A DNA stretch of 64,000 nucleotides from an uncultured Clostridia bacterium (GCA_934647165.1 CAKUFA010000010.1:10971-74970); one strand, 5' to 3'; shown: positions 51,767-61,286, numbered from the stretch's first letter. Numbers and translations: made by a program. The notes: generated from the sequence alone by a model not told the origin.

Positions 51767-53249
51767 TAAAAAAAAGGCTCTCCGCCCCACACGAAGACGC
51801 CAGCAGGGCGATATGAAGGGCTTTAATCGTTTATCCGGCGCATTGCACGGCGCAGTGAGCCATACACTGAGTAATCTCCGTTTGTCGCTCACTTTCCGCA
51901 TTGCCATTCACTATTGTTTTCAGCTTTTGCGCACCACACTGCCAATGGCGCTGATTGTTTCACTGTTCTTTTTCGGTGCGCAGCTCCCCGGTATGCTTCG
52001 TCTGATCCACCGCATCGCAAGTGCTCCCCTACCTGAAAACAGCATATACACACAGGACGTAATTCAGGATGCGCACGTATCTGCCGTTGTGCTTTCCCGA
52101 GAGCGTTACTGCCAGGAAACCGGTCTTCGTGCGCTTCCTTCCAACAGCAAGGAGCTGATACAGGAATTTTTCCGAACCGCTTTTTCGCAAGAACTTGTGC
52201 ACCGCCCGTTTTATCTTACTGTACCATCCATGGAAGTGCAGGGATACCTCCTGCGCGTTACTTTTGCACTGGAGGACATGTTGTCCGTTTGGGGATGGCT
52301 CATGACCTCGGTGTTCGTGTGCGACACGGTGCGTATGCTCGGCTTCATCCGCCGCCGCAACCAGCTGGATAAGCGCGTCCTGGCTCCCATTCGCGACATT
52401 ACGGATATGGCCGCCACACTCTCAGCCAACAACTTGTCCAATCGCATCAACATTGCCGGAACCAAGAATGAACTGAAGGATCTTGCAATGGTCATCAATA
52501 CCATGCTGGATCGAATCGAGCTAAGCTACAACAGCCAGAAACAGTTTGTATCTGATGCTTCACACGAACTGCGCACCCCCATTGCCGTCATTCAGGGCTA
52601 CGTGAATATGCTCCGCCGTTGGGGCAAAGAGGATAAAACCGTGCTGGATGAGGGCATCAACGCCATCGCCCAGGAAACGGACAACATGAAGGAGCTTGTA
52701 GAAAGCCTGCTTTTCCTCGCCAGGCATGACAAGAAAACGCTGATGATGGAAATGGAGCTTTTTGACCCATGTGATGTGGTGCAGGAGGTTCATCGCGAAG
52801 CCGCCATGGTAACACCTGAAGATCATTTCATCCTCGATCCGCTGGAGCATACCACCATTGAGGCAGATCGCGGCATGATGAAACAGGTAATGCGCATCCT
52901 GTGCGATAATGCCGTGAAGTATACCCCAAAAGGCGGCACCATCACCATGGGTGTGGAAAGCTATCCTGGCGGCTGCACACTGATCATGCGTGACAACGGC
53001 CCCGGCATTACCCCCGATGACTTGCCCAGGATTTTTGACCGTTTTTACCGTGCCGATGCCGCCCGAAAATCCGAAAGTGGCGGGCATGGACTTGGTCTGT
53101 CCATCGCGCGCATCATTGTGGTTGCACATGGCGGCAAGCTGCGCGTGCGCACAAAGCTTGGCGCCGGCACCACTTTTGCAGTGGTTTTACCATCCAGGCA
53201 GAAGCATAGCAACACAGCAGGCAATACAGAAAAGCCGCAGGAGCACTAA
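51753..53249 (+). CDS. Sensor histidine kinase
   Basis: A 498-residue membrane kinase. Two membrane helices (about 57-84 and 183-203) flank a roughly 100-residue extracellular sensor region. Then come a HAMP linker (about 205-258), the phosphoacceptor in SDASHELRTPIAVIQGYV, and the ATPase with NAVKYTPKGG (N box), DNGPGI, FDRFYR and GGHGLGLSIA. It overlaps the response regulator gene by 14 bases. A later in-frame ATG (51813) is an alternative start. The signal is unknown; a link to the DUF4342 membrane protein upstream is inferred from position. Confidence 0.93.
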   Translation: MQNHDKKKALRPTRRRQQGDMKGFNRLSGALHGAVSHTLSNLRLSLTFRIAIHYCFQLLRTTLPMALIVSLFFFGAQLPGMLRLIHRIASAPLPENSIYTQDVIQDAHVSAVVLSRERYCQETGLRALPSNSKELIQEFFRTAFSQELVHRPFYLTVPSMEVQGYLLRVTFALEDMLSVWGWLMTSVFVCDTVRMLGFIRRRNQLDKRVLAPIRDITDMAATLSANNLSNRINIAGTKNELKDLAMVINTMLDRIELSYNSQKQFVSDASHELRTPIAVIQGYVNMLRRWGKEDKTVLDEGINAIAQETDNMKELVESLLFLARHDKKTLMMEMELFDPCDVVQEVHREAAMVTPEDHFILDPLEHTTIEADRGMMKQVMRILCDNAVKYTPKGGTITMGVESYPGGCTLIMRDNGPGITPDDLPRIFDRFYRADAARKSESGGHGLGLSIARIIVVAHGGKLRVRTKLGAGTTFAVVLPSRQKHSNTAGNTEKPQEH

Positions 53250-53265
53250 GTCCTGCGGCTTTCGT
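53231..53265 (+). terminator. Terminator of the two-component system
   Basis: AAAGCCGCAGGA (53231-53242) pairs with TCCTGCGGCTTT (53251-53262), 8-base loop, spanning the kinase stop codon; the tail is CGTTTG. Confidence 0.75.
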
Positions 53266-53276
53266 TTGCTGGCTTT

Positions 53277-54629
53277 TCAGCAAACCGTTGCCTGCCCCCA
53301 ATCCTGTCCCTGCCATCCTTGTACTACTTCCCGTAAAGACGAAACAACCCGAACCGTTGCCTCCTGTCCCCGCAAGACAACAATCAACGTCATGCCGCAG
53401 CTGCTGTCACCGTTCAGTTCACAGTGCAGCACAAAACGCGTTGTTTCTGTCCAGCCGCCGCTGGTGATGCATGCCTCTCCTGTGCCGGGAAATGTTCCAG
53501 GGATCCAGTTTCCATTTCCATAAGGGAGCGTCTGTGCATGATCATCCTGATAAAAAGCGATTTCTCCTTTGCGCACAATCAGGCGATCAAACGGCAGCGT
53601 TCCATGGTTCAGCTGCACATCCACAGTATCCGGATGAGACGATGCTTTGCTGCATAGGGAAGATACCTCAAGTGCTTCCAATCGTATCCGCAGCTTGTGT
53701 GCCATGGATGCATTGGCTGGTAATGTGTCCACCGCCGACAGCTGCCGGAAGAACGCGTCATAAAGCGGCTGTACACCTGTTGCATCCATGATAAGGTCGG
53801 CCGTTGTGCACAGACACAGCTGTTTTTCCGGCAAGCACATGGCCATTTGCCCGCCCATGCCATACATGGAAAAGCCCTGCCGCATCTGCCAGAACTGATA
53901 CCCGTAGCCGTGTCGTTCCTCCAGGCCGGAACGTTCATCCGTAGCAATTTGCCAACCGGTTGCCGCGCGCAAATATTCGGTGGAAATCAATCCTTGTCCA
54001 TCACTCATGCAGAAATTCGCCAAACGCGAAAAATCCCGAAGCGTCAGCAGTAAGCCCGTTCCTCCTTGTGATGTTCCAGCGCCGTCTCGCAGCCACTTCT
54101 TCTTTCCGTCCATATTCAGTGGGCGAAACAGCCGCTCCTCCATCCACGCAAGGATCGGCATTCCGCACAGTTGCTCCACCAATGCACACATCACCTGTGA
54201 GGCCGATGTATCATAACTGAATACCGTGCCGGGCACATGCGTCGGCTGGCCAAAGAAAAACGGCTTCGTCCAGTCCTCATCCCGGAAGGGTGCATACATG
54301 GCACGATCATAACAGGTAGCCATGCGCAGCATATCACGGATGGTTACGCGGCGCAAAAGTTCGTTGGTATCAGCATTCGTCCATCGCGGAAAATAATCTA
54401 CCACCCGATCGTTAAGCGACAGTCGGCCATCGTCCGCCAGCATACCAATGGCCAGCGAGACAACAGATTTGCTCACCGAATACATGCGATGCATCTGATC
54501 GGGCTGCCACGGCTTCCAGTAGCCCTCTGCAAGCGTTTCGCCCTTCAGTGTCAGCAATACGCCGTGCATGTTCAGTTCCTCTACCTCATCCAGAAAATTC
54601 AGAATTGCTTCTTCCCGCGACAATGTCAT
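53277..54629 (-). CDS. Serine hydrolase (class C beta-lactamase/penicillin-binding fold)
   Basis: A 450-residue cytoplasmic-looking hydrolase of the serine beta-lactamase-related family. The nucleophile motif is SVSK (Ser51-Lys54) and the second motif tyrosine is in FSYDTSASQ. A C-terminal beta-rich region of about 130 residues follows the catalytic domain. Members include esterases, D-aminopeptidases and peptidoglycan hydrolases; the substrate cannot be told. No signal peptide is visible. The ATG at 54629 has AAGGA 8 bases upstream and is preferred to 54638. Confidence 0.88.
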   Translation of the reverse strand: MTLSREEAILNFLDEVEELNMHGVLLTLKGETLAEGYWKPWQPDQMHRMYSVSKSVVSLAIGMLADDGRLSLNDRVVDYFPRWTNADTNELLRRVTIRDMLRMATCYDRAMYAPFRDEDWTKPFFFGQPTHVPGTVFSYDTSASQVMCALVEQLCGMPILAWMEERLFRPLNMDGKKKWLRDGAGTSQGGTGLLLTLRDFSRLANFCMSDGQGLISTEYLRAATGWQIATDERSGLEERHGYGYQFWQMRQGFSMYGMGGQMAMCLPEKQLCLCTTADLIMDATGVQPLYDAFFRQLSAVDTLPANASMAHKLRIRLEALEVSSLCSKASSHPDTVDVQLNHGTLPFDRLIVRKGEIAFYQDDHAQTLPYGNGNWIPGTFPGTGEACITSGGWTETTRFVLHCELNGDSSCGMTLIVVLRGQEATVRVVSSLREVVQGWQGQDWGQATVC

Positions 54630-54755
54630 AAGGATCATCCTTCTTTCCCGCCAGTACTTCTTCCCATTGTTTCCAGTGTTTTTTCCTCAAAAGAATTCAT
54701 TTTCCCCCGGGTTTAAAATCATATGAAGCCAACTGTATTTTATCAGATAAATGCA

Positions 54756-54784
54756 ACGCCCGATGACGCTTAGCCATCGGGCGT
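54756..54784 (-). terminator. Hairpin after the RlmI-like gene
   Basis: ACGCCCGATG (54756-54765) pairs with CATCGGGCGT (54775-54784), 9-base loop, 16 bases after the stop codon; no good T-run follows. The remaining bases between 54640 and 54755 hold nothing I can support. Confidence 0.6.
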
Positions 54785-54800
54785 ATAGATATCGATACGA

Positions 54801-55973
54801 TTAGTCAAAAATCTGAAAAATACCGCACTTGAGATACTGTGTCTCCGGCGCAGCAGGCAGAATCGGATGATCGCGCCCCTGGGTGCGATATTCTACCTGC
54901 CGCAGCTGCACGTGTGCATCATGCGCAGCATCCCGCACAATATCCATAAAGGCATCAGGTGAAATATGCTGGCTGCATGAACAGGTCACCAGGTATCCGC
55001 CTGGTTTGACCATTTTCATAGCGCGAAGATTAATTTCCTTATAACCACGGGTAGCGCTGGCCACTGCCGAGCGCGTTTTGGTAAATGCAGGCGGATCAAG
55101 AATCACCACATCATACTTCACGCCTTCCCTGCTCTGTTGGCTGAGCAGATCAAAGGCATTGGCTTCTACAAAATGTACCCGATCTTCAAGATGATTCAGC
55201 TTTGCGTTCTCCGTGGCAAACTCACAAGCAAAACCGGAAATGTCCACACCGGTCACTTCCTTTGCACCGAAAAAACCCGCATGCAAGGCAAAGCTTCCTG
55301 TGTGTGTGAAGCAATCCAAAACGGTTTTGTCCTTTACAAAAGGTGCAATGGCAGCACGATTTTCCTTTTGATCCAGGAAGAAACCCGTCTTTTGTCCTTC
55401 CTTAACGTCCACCCAGAAGTGCACGCCATTCTCTACCATTTCTACCCGATCAGGCACCTGACCATACAGCAGGCCTGTGGTCATCTCCATCCCTTCCAGA
55501 CGACGCACCGGCACATCGTTGCGCTCCCAAATCCCGGCAGGATGCAGCTCTTCCACCAACGCGTCCACCACATCTTGCTTGAAGCGTTCCATGCCAAGCG
55601 CCAGACATTGCAGCACCAGCACATCGCCAAAGCTATCCACAATCAGGGCAGGCAGCCGGTCGCTTTCGGCAAAGATGACACGGCAGGAGTGTAAGTCCGC
55701 AAAGGTGCGGCGATAGTCCACCGCTTCCTTCACTCGCCGGAAAATGAATGCACGGTCGATAGGTTCATCCTTCAGGCACATGATGCGCAAAGCAATCTGC
55801 GATTGTGGATTGTAATAGGCTTTAGCAAGGAAGCGCCCTTTGCTGGACATCACATCCACAATATCGCCAGGAACAAAATCGCCTTCCACCTTGGCAATAT
55901 CACTGCGGAATACCCATGGGTGTCCGCCATATACGCGTTTTTCCTTACAGGGAATTAAAAATGCCGAAGCCAT
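54801..55973 (-). CDS. RlmI-type 23S rRNA cytosine methyltransferase
   Basis: A class I SAM-dependent RNA methyltransferase of 390 residues. It has an N-terminal PUA domain (about 1-75, KEKRVYGGHPWVFRSDI), a linker (80-180), then the Rossmann methyltransferase with VLDCFTHTGSFALHAG (SAM loop), VTGVDIS and VILDPPAFTKTRSA (catalytic motif IV) and YLVTCSCSQHIS (the second cysteine motif). RlmI makes m5C1962 of 23S rRNA; close relatives differ in target, so the symbol is left blank. It starts 21 bases after pyrG with GGAGG, as an operon. Confidence 0.9.
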   Translation of the reverse strand: MASAFLIPCKEKRVYGGHPWVFRSDIAKVEGDFVPGDIVDVMSSKGRFLAKAYYNPQSQIALRIMCLKDEPIDRAFIFRRVKEAVDYRRTFADLHSCRVIFAESDRLPALIVDSFGDVLVLQCLALGMERFKQDVVDALVEELHPAGIWERNDVPVRRLEGMEMTTGLLYGQVPDRVEMVENGVHFWVDVKEGQKTGFFLDQKENRAAIAPFVKDKTVLDCFTHTGSFALHAGFFGAKEVTGVDISGFACEFATENAKLNHLEDRVHFVEANAFDLLSQQSREGVKYDVVILDPPAFTKTRSAVASATRGYKEINLRAMKMVKPGGYLVTCSCSQHISPDAFMDIVRDAAHDAHVQLRQVEYRTQGRDHPILPAAPETQYLKCGIFQIFD

Positions 55974-55994
55974 GCGTTTTACGCCTCCAGAACC

Positions 55995-57593
55995 TTACTG
56001 CTTGGCAGCATTGATGAACGCTATGAAAAGCGGATGCGCCTTGTTTGGACGCGAAGAGAACTCGGGATGATAAATCACGCCCACATAGAAAGGATGGTGC
56101 TCCAGCTCAAATGCCTCCGGATAGCCGCCCTCGGCTGCAATGCCGGTGAAGAGTATCCCCTTGTTCTCCAGCATCGGCACAAAGCTCTTCTCCACCTCAT
56201 AGCGGTTGCCATGCCGCTCATGGACACTTTCAGCCCCGCCGTACACATTGCGCAGAATGCCGGGCGTCAGCACAACATCTTTTCCGCCCATACGCGCCGC
56301 CTGACGGCTGTCGTTTACATCGGTCACACGTTCGGCCGGAATGCGCACAACCGCCGGATCGCAATCATGCGCCACCTCCGTGGAATTGGCGCCCTTCAGA
56401 TTCAGCAGGTTGCGGCAGGCCTCCACCACACCCAACTGCATGCCGTAGCCAATCATCAGGCAAGGTACCTGATGCACACGCGCAAACTTTGCTGCACTAA
56501 TGATACCTTCAGCGCCTCGCTTGCCATATCCGCCAGGAAGGATAATGCCCTGATAGCCGCCAAGCATTTTTTCAGCGTTCTCGTCCTTCACATCCTCAGC
56601 ATTGATCCATGCCAGCTTCACGCTGGTTCGGTTGGCAATGCCTGCATGCGTGAGCGCTTCCGCCACGGAAAGATACGCGTCGTGCAGCTCCACATATTTG
56701 CCCACCAGCGCGATGGACACTTCACCCTCGGGATGCTTGTAGCACTCCACCATTTCCTTCCAGTCGCTCAGATCCGGCGTGCGATCCTCCAGCGCCAGCT
56801 CCCGGCACACAATATCGCCAAGACCTTCCTCCTCCATCATCAGCGGCACATCATAGAGGGTGGGAGCATCCGCATTCTGCACCACATTTCCGGTTTTCAC
56901 ATTGCAGAACAGGCCAATTTTATCCTTGGCTTCCGTTGTAATCGGAATTTCGGTGCGGCACACAATCACATCAGGCTGAATGCCGATGGAGCGCAGCGCC
57001 TTCACGCTGTGCTGGGTCGGCTTTGTCTTCATCTCACCCGCCGCATTCAAATAGGGCAGAAGCGTCACATGGATAAAGCAAGTGTCATGCTCAGGCAGTT
57101 CCCACTTCATCTGGCGGATTGCCTCCATGAAGGGAGCGGATTCCATATCCCCTACCACGCCGCCGATCTCGATAATCGCCACATCCGAACCGCTATGTGC
57201 TGCTGCCAGGCGAATACGATTCTTGATTTCATCCGTCACATGCGGAATTACCTGCACAGTACCGCCGTGATATTCGCCGCGCAGCTCTCTTTCCACAATG
57301 CTCTTGTGCACCTTGCCGGTGGTCACACTGGCTTCGCCACGCAAATTCACATCCGTAAAGCGCTCATAGTGGCCAAGATCCAGGTCAGCGGCCACACCGT
57401 CATCCGTGATGAACGCCTCGCCATGCTGCAAAGGAGACAAAAGCCCCGGATCAACATTGTAATAAGGGTCGCACTTCTGCATGGATACCTTATAGCCCCG
57501 TGCCTTCAGCAGCCGCCCCAGGGATGCCGCTGTGATACCTTTACCCAATGAAGAAACCACACCGCCGGTTACAAACACAAACTTCGTTGCCAT
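55995..57593 (-). CDS. pyrG: CTP synthase lacking the glutaminase nucleophile
   Basis: PyrG makes CTP from UTP, ATP and an amino group. The 533-residue protein has the synthase domain (1-265, KFVFVTGGVVSSLGKGI, GGTVQVIPH) and glutamine amidotransferase domain (about 290-533). In the latter, the usual PxxGICLGMQ reads PCLMIGYGMQ (377-386): the nucleophilic cysteine is Gly382 and the preceding oxyanion glycine is Met380. The downstream YHPEF keeps His and Glu. Free ammonia rather than glutamine is therefore the expected nitrogen source. ATG 57593 has GGAG 8 bases upstream; a TTG at 57599 is the alternative. Confidence 0.95.
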   Translation of the reverse strand: MATKFVFVTGGVVSSLGKGITAASLGRLLKARGYKVSMQKCDPYYNVDPGLLSPLQHGEAFITDDGVAADLDLGHYERFTDVNLRGEASVTTGKVHKSIVERELRGEYHGGTVQVIPHVTDEIKNRIRLAAAHSGSDVAIIEIGGVVGDMESAPFMEAIRQMKWELPEHDTCFIHVTLLPYLNAAGEMKTKPTQHSVKALRSIGIQPDVIVCRTEIPITTEAKDKIGLFCNVKTGNVVQNADAPTLYDVPLMMEEEGLGDIVCRELALEDRTPDLSDWKEMVECYKHPEGEVSIALVGKYVELHDAYLSVAEALTHAGIANRTSVKLAWINAEDVKDENAEKMLGGYQGIILPGGYGKRGAEGIISAAKFARVHQVPCLMIGYGMQLGVVEACRNLLNLKGANSTEVAHDCDPAVVRIPAERVTDVNDSRQAARMGGKDVVLTPGILRNVYGGAESVHERHGNRYEVEKSFVPMLENKGILFTGIAAEGGYPEAFELEHHPFYVGVIYHPEFSSRPNKAHPLFIAFINAAKQ

Positions 57594-57651
57594 TGCCAAC
57601 GCTCCTTACCTTCATCGCTCGCATGTTTGCCATTGAAAACACACTGCATCA

Positions 57652-57680
57652 ATTCTATCGGTCTAAAGTACATCTGTCAA
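57652..57680 (-). promoter_or_regulatory. Sigma-A promoter of pyrG
   Basis: On the minus strand a perfect TTGACA (57675-57680), a 17-base spacer and TAGAAT (57652-57657); start near 57645, 52 bases before the ATG. No GCTGC-type CTP attenuation run was recognised in the leader. Confidence 0.8.
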
Positions 57681-57797
57681 GGCTTTTTCAAGCATTCCGT
57701 TGCAGCAATCTTCCTCCACCCCCACTTCATTGCGCATCATACCGTTTTGCCCAGCGCTTTTGCGGACATACCGGAAGCAGCAAAGGAGGAATGACCT

Positions 57798-58335
57798 GTG
57801 AATCCCAGAAAAGTTGGCATTATCGGTTGCGGCAATGTCGGCGCGTCCATTGCGTTCAGCCTTATGCTGCAGCCATGACCATTGAGGCCGGCAGCTATCC
57901 TTCGTTGGTCGATTGCTCGCTCGTCATCATCACTATCGGCGCCATGCAAAAAAGCGTTGAATCACGTCTTGATCTTATCGGCAGGAATGTGCGCATACTC
58001 TCGCAGATCATTGGCTGCATCACCCAAACCGCTTTTCCGGGAATTCTTCTCATTGTCAGCAGCCCGGTAGACATCCTCACCTTTGAAGCGCAGCGTTTGA
58101 GCGGCTATCCCGCCAGCCGAGTCCTTGGCTCCGGCACCGTGTTGGACACATCGCGCCTGAAGTATCTCACGTCTCTGCCGCACAGCTCCGAAACGCCATC
58201 GCGCACATTGCCAATCCCTGATGCACGGGCATTCTCCGCATCAGCAGCGAAGTTCTCCTTGTTTCAGTAAAAAACAGAGAAACGGCTCCTTCTTCGTCAG
58301 GAAACCGCCTCTCTGTTTTCATATACGCATGGCAG
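57798..58335 (+). pseudogene. Decayed L-lactate dehydrogenase gene
   Basis: After an intact AAAGGAGG site, GTG 57798 opens NPRKVGIIGCGNVGASIAF, the L-lactate dehydrogenase N-terminus, but stops near 57879. Beyond the break a different frame continues with LVDCSLVIITIGAMQK, LDLIGRNVRILSQII, GILLIVSSPVDILTFEAQ and ASRVLGSGTVLDTSRLKYL, all LDH blocks. About 35 residues (the segment after the first Rossmann strand-helix) are missing at the join. The frame ends at 58270. A third-frame stretch near 58200-58300 (GILRISSEVLLVSV) recalls the LDH C-terminus, implying a second deletion of about 130 residues with the active-site His-Gly-Asp part. Confidence 0.85.
58270..58319. terminator. Hairpin between the LDH remnant and the phosphatase gene
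   Basis: ACAGAG...ACGG near 58275-58290 can pair with CCG...CTCTGT near 58303-58317, with A- and T-rich flanks on both sides. Possibly a bidirectional terminator; the stem is imperfect. Confidence 0.45.
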
Positions 58336-58401
58336 AAACGCTTGCTTTCGGACAACTCTTTTTTTTGCGAAAGGCCCCTGCGCTTAAGATTATGCATATG
58401 T

Positions 58402-59565
58402 TCAGCAGTATCGAATGGTTGTTGGTTTGCCGAGCCGCCGCAGGCAATCGGAAATATCCTTCACCAGCCGTAATTTGATGGATAGTGAGATAGGCATATC
58501 CGGGTTTTGATGCGCCGGATTCAGCGCCCGGCCGACAATGAACTTGACCGATGTGCATTTCTCTGCCAGCACCTCTGCCAGCAGATATGCACCGTCTTTA
58601 GCGCCGGTGAGCACCGCAGGATCACGGGTCGCAGCATATTCCTCAAGGATGTCCAGAACCTTACCGATGGTTACAACGCCTTCTGTTACCAAATCAATGC
58701 CCTCCATGTGGGCAATGGGCGGCACATCGGCCGAGATGTAGTTGAGGTCAATTTGCAGCTCTTTTCCAAGGCGTTTGCTCACAATCTGCGATGTCGTTCC
58801 GCCGCAGATGACGCGAATGCCCGTGCAGCTCATCAAGTCGTTCACCACATCTTCGTCATCCGCAGGATTAACAGGCGGTCCCACCATGACGCAGCAAGGC
58901 ACGGGCTCCGTCACGCGAAGCACCGCCACCGTGGTATCATCGCCGCACTGACCGTTGTACAGTTCGTTGCTTTTCATCAGCAGGCGATGCTGCACATCGC
59001 TGGCTTTATCATCCGGGCAGCTTGTTTCTTCCAGAAACTTCACCACGTTTTCATGCTGCCAGCCAAAGTTCAGCACCTGTCCCACGCCTGCGTGAATCAC
59101 ACCATCGGAAAAAGTAATGGCTATATCGCCCAGTTTGAGCTTCATATGCGCCTGGCGAATTTGCTTGCCGGCAATAGTCTGCTCTACCCAGGGAACATAG
59201 ACGCGCTTGCCTTCCCGCATCAGCACCAGCGACGGATTATCAAACTCCACAAAGTAGGCGTTTCCGTCCTTGTCCACCTGCATGAGGGTGAATGTGGAAT
59301 AGGCCACATTGCGAACCTTGCACACTGGGAGCGTGGATGCAATGGTCTCCACCACATCGCTGATATCCGCCCCCGCGCTGACCATGGATGAGATAATCTT
59401 GCTCGTCAGTGATGCAAGGATGTTCGCCTTCACACCGCTGCCAAGCCCATCTGACAGCACCAACAGAATGCCGTTGTCCCGCTTGACGATCTCCACCTTG
59501 TCGCCGCACAGCTCCTCGCCAAAGTGGTTCAGGCTTGCCCAGCTGGTTTCGATGAAGAAGTTCAT
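58402..59565 (-). CDS. SpoIIE/PPM-type serine phosphatase of the hydrogenase operon
   Basis: A 387-residue protein with a PPM phosphatase domain (about 1-225) showing metal-binding aspartates in LVLSDGLGSGVKAN, ITFSDGVIHAG and NGQCGDDTTVAVL. A second domain of about 150 residues (235-387, GIRVICGGTTSQIVSKRLGK) has no family I recognise. No membrane segment. This type of phosphatase repeatedly lies beside HydS-type sensory hydrogenases, so it probably relays the H2 or redox signal by dephosphorylating a target. It overlaps the HydS-like gene by 4 bases. Confidence 0.88.
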   Translation of the reverse strand: MNFFIETSWASLNHFGEELCGDKVEIVKRDNGILLVLSDGLGSGVKANILASLTSKIISSMVSAGADISDVVETIASTLPVCKVRNVAYSTFTLMQVDKDGNAYFVEFDNPSLVLMREGKRVYVPWVEQTIAGKQIRQAHMKLKLGDIAITFSDGVIHAGVGQVLNFGWQHENVVKFLEETSCPDDKASDVQHRLLMKSNELYNGQCGDDTTVAVLRVTEPVPCCVMVGPPVNPADDEDVVNDLMSCTGIRVICGGTTSQIVSKRLGKELQIDLNYISADVPPIAHMEGIDLVTEGVVTIGKVLDILEEYAATRDPAVLTGAKDGAYLLAEVLAEKCTSVKFIVGRALNPAHQNPDMPISLSIKLRLVKDISDCLRRLGKPTTIRYC

Positions 59566-61271
59566 GCGTTTCCACCCCTGTCCATGCTGTCCCGCATGCT
59601 GTCTTTCAGCTTCAGCAGCGCCGCCTTGGTTTCACCTGTGGTTTCTCCCAACAGGCTTGCTATCTCCTGGGCAACACGCATCTGCTTATCAATCACCTGC
59701 TGTGCTGTCTCAATGGTTTCCCGGCGCATCTTATCCATTTCGCGCATGCTCTCTTCTTCCGCAGAGATGTCCTTCAGCACAATCAAGTATTCGTTGTTGG
59801 GAATAGCTACAATGCTCTGCTCCACCAGCACGTCATAGATGGCGGTCTTCCGGCGAACATTCATTACGTCTTTCCCATCCACACAAATTTGCTTCAGTTC
59901 ATCCATTACCAGGAAGTTGTCGATGTCCATGCCGATACAGCTGTTATCCAAATTCAGCATCTGATCCGCCGCACGGTTGGATTTGAGGAGGCGCAGCTTG
60001 CTGTCCAGAAGCAGCAGGCCATTGGGCGTATTGTCCAAAATGGTGTTGGACATGGATTCCGCCCGCTGGCGCATATAAGGCAGACACATTTTAAGGTTTG
60101 CTTTGCCTTCATACACCGCCATGGCCTTATCCCAGCAGGTGTTATAGCCGCATGCGCCGCAGTTGAGCAGATCTTCCTTTGTGCTTTTGCCAATGGAGCG
60201 CAGGATTGTCCAGATTTCCTCTGCAGAGGGATTAGGTCGTGTTTTGGGCTTGGCCGTATATGCGGCACCCATGTCGGCCTCAACCGTTTCGCTTTCCGGC
60301 TGCACGCCCACCGGTTTACGGCGCGAAAAACTATACACCCGATCTTTGCTGAGCAGGAAAGGATGCGTAATATCGTGCAGCCCCGGTCCGCCAACGCAGG
60401 AGTCCACGCAGGAGCTCATCTCCAGCACATAGCCGGTGATATGATTCTCCTGAATATCCTTGAGCGTCTGGATGCAGCGATCCAGTCCATCCACTGCCAC
60501 TGCCTTGTAGTGCAGCCGTTTTTCCAGTGGAATGGTTTTGAGAATCCCGCCCGGCACCGGATATACGCGGCTGAGCGTTCCATGCATTTCCCGCGCCTGC
60601 AAATCCTCAGGGCCATCCAGCGGAATGCCTTCCCGGCGCAGCCAATCGCGTACTTCATTGAACATCAGCACCGCGTCAATTTCTCCGCTTTCCGCCGCCT
60701 CCTGCTTTTTGGAAATGCACGGGCCGATAAAGCAGACCTTTGCTTCTGCGCCATGCGCTTTACGCAGCAGCCGCGCGTGCGCCACCGCCGGTGACGGAAC
60801 CGCTGCCAGCTGCGGCAGCAGATCCGGATAGTACTTTTCTACCAGCAGCACCACCGTTGGGCAGCAAGTGGTAATCAGGTTATCCAACGCCTGCTGTTCC
60901 AGCAGCTCACAGTAGCTCTCCGATACCTTTGTTGCGCCGATGGCAGTTTCTTCCACACTGGCAAAGCCCAGCCGTTTAAGTGCACCGACCACCGAGGCAA
61001 ACGTTCCCTCCGGGAAAGCCGCCACAAAGGATGGAGCAAGCGATGCATACACCTTTTCGCCACGGTCAATCATCGCATGCACTTTTTGCAGGTCGGACTG
61101 AATCTGCTTGGCGTTTTGCGGGCACACCAGCGTGCAGGTACCGCACAGCACGCATTCATCCTCCAGAATGCGTGCCTGATCGTCATGAAAAGTAATTGAT
61201 TTCACTGGGCAATGACGAATGCACTTGTAGCAGTTTTTACAGTTCGCTTCCTTAAGCTGAATGATACTCAT
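59562..61271 (-). CDS. PAS-containing sensory [FeFe] hydrogenase (HydS/HsfB, group C type)
   Basis: A 569-residue cytoplasmic protein. Two 4Fe-4S motifs (Cys11-Cys21 and Cys40-Cys50) precede the H-cluster domain: TTCCPT (134-139), GPCISKK (183-189) and CVDSC (288-292), so all four cluster cysteines are kept though the flanking L2 and L3 residues differ from catalytic enzymes. Then come an Fe-S motif LLNCGACGYNTC (about 369-379), a PAS domain (about 405-505) and a C-terminal coiled coil. Group C enzymes of this shape are thought to sense H2 and signal. It overlaps the phosphatase gene by 4 bases. Confidence 0.92.
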   Translation of the reverse strand: MSIIQLKEANCKNCYKCIRHCPVKSITFHDDQARILEDECVLCGTCTLVCPQNAKQIQSDLQKVHAMIDRGEKVYASLAPSFVAAFPEGTFASVVGALKRLGFASVEETAIGATKVSESYCELLEQQALDNLITTCCPTVVLLVEKYYPDLLPQLAAVPSPAVAHARLLRKAHGAEAKVCFIGPCISKKQEAAESGEIDAVLMFNEVRDWLRREGIPLDGPEDLQAREMHGTLSRVYPVPGGILKTIPLEKRLHYKAVAVDGLDRCIQTLKDIQENHITGYVLEMSSCVDSCVGGPGLHDITHPFLLSKDRVYSFSRRKPVGVQPESETVEADMGAAYTAKPKTRPNPSAEEIWTILRSIGKSTKEDLLNCGACGYNTCWDKAMAVYEGKANLKMCLPYMRQRAESMSNTILDNTPNGLLLLDSKLRLLKSNRAADQMLNLDNSCIGMDIDNFLVMDELKQICVDGKDVMNVRRKTAIYDVLVEQSIVAIPNNEYLIVLKDISAEEESMREMDKMRRETIETAQQVIDKQMRVAQEIASLLGETTGETKAALLKLKDSMRDSMDRGGNA

Positions 61272-61286
61272 GCCTCGCCACCTGCC

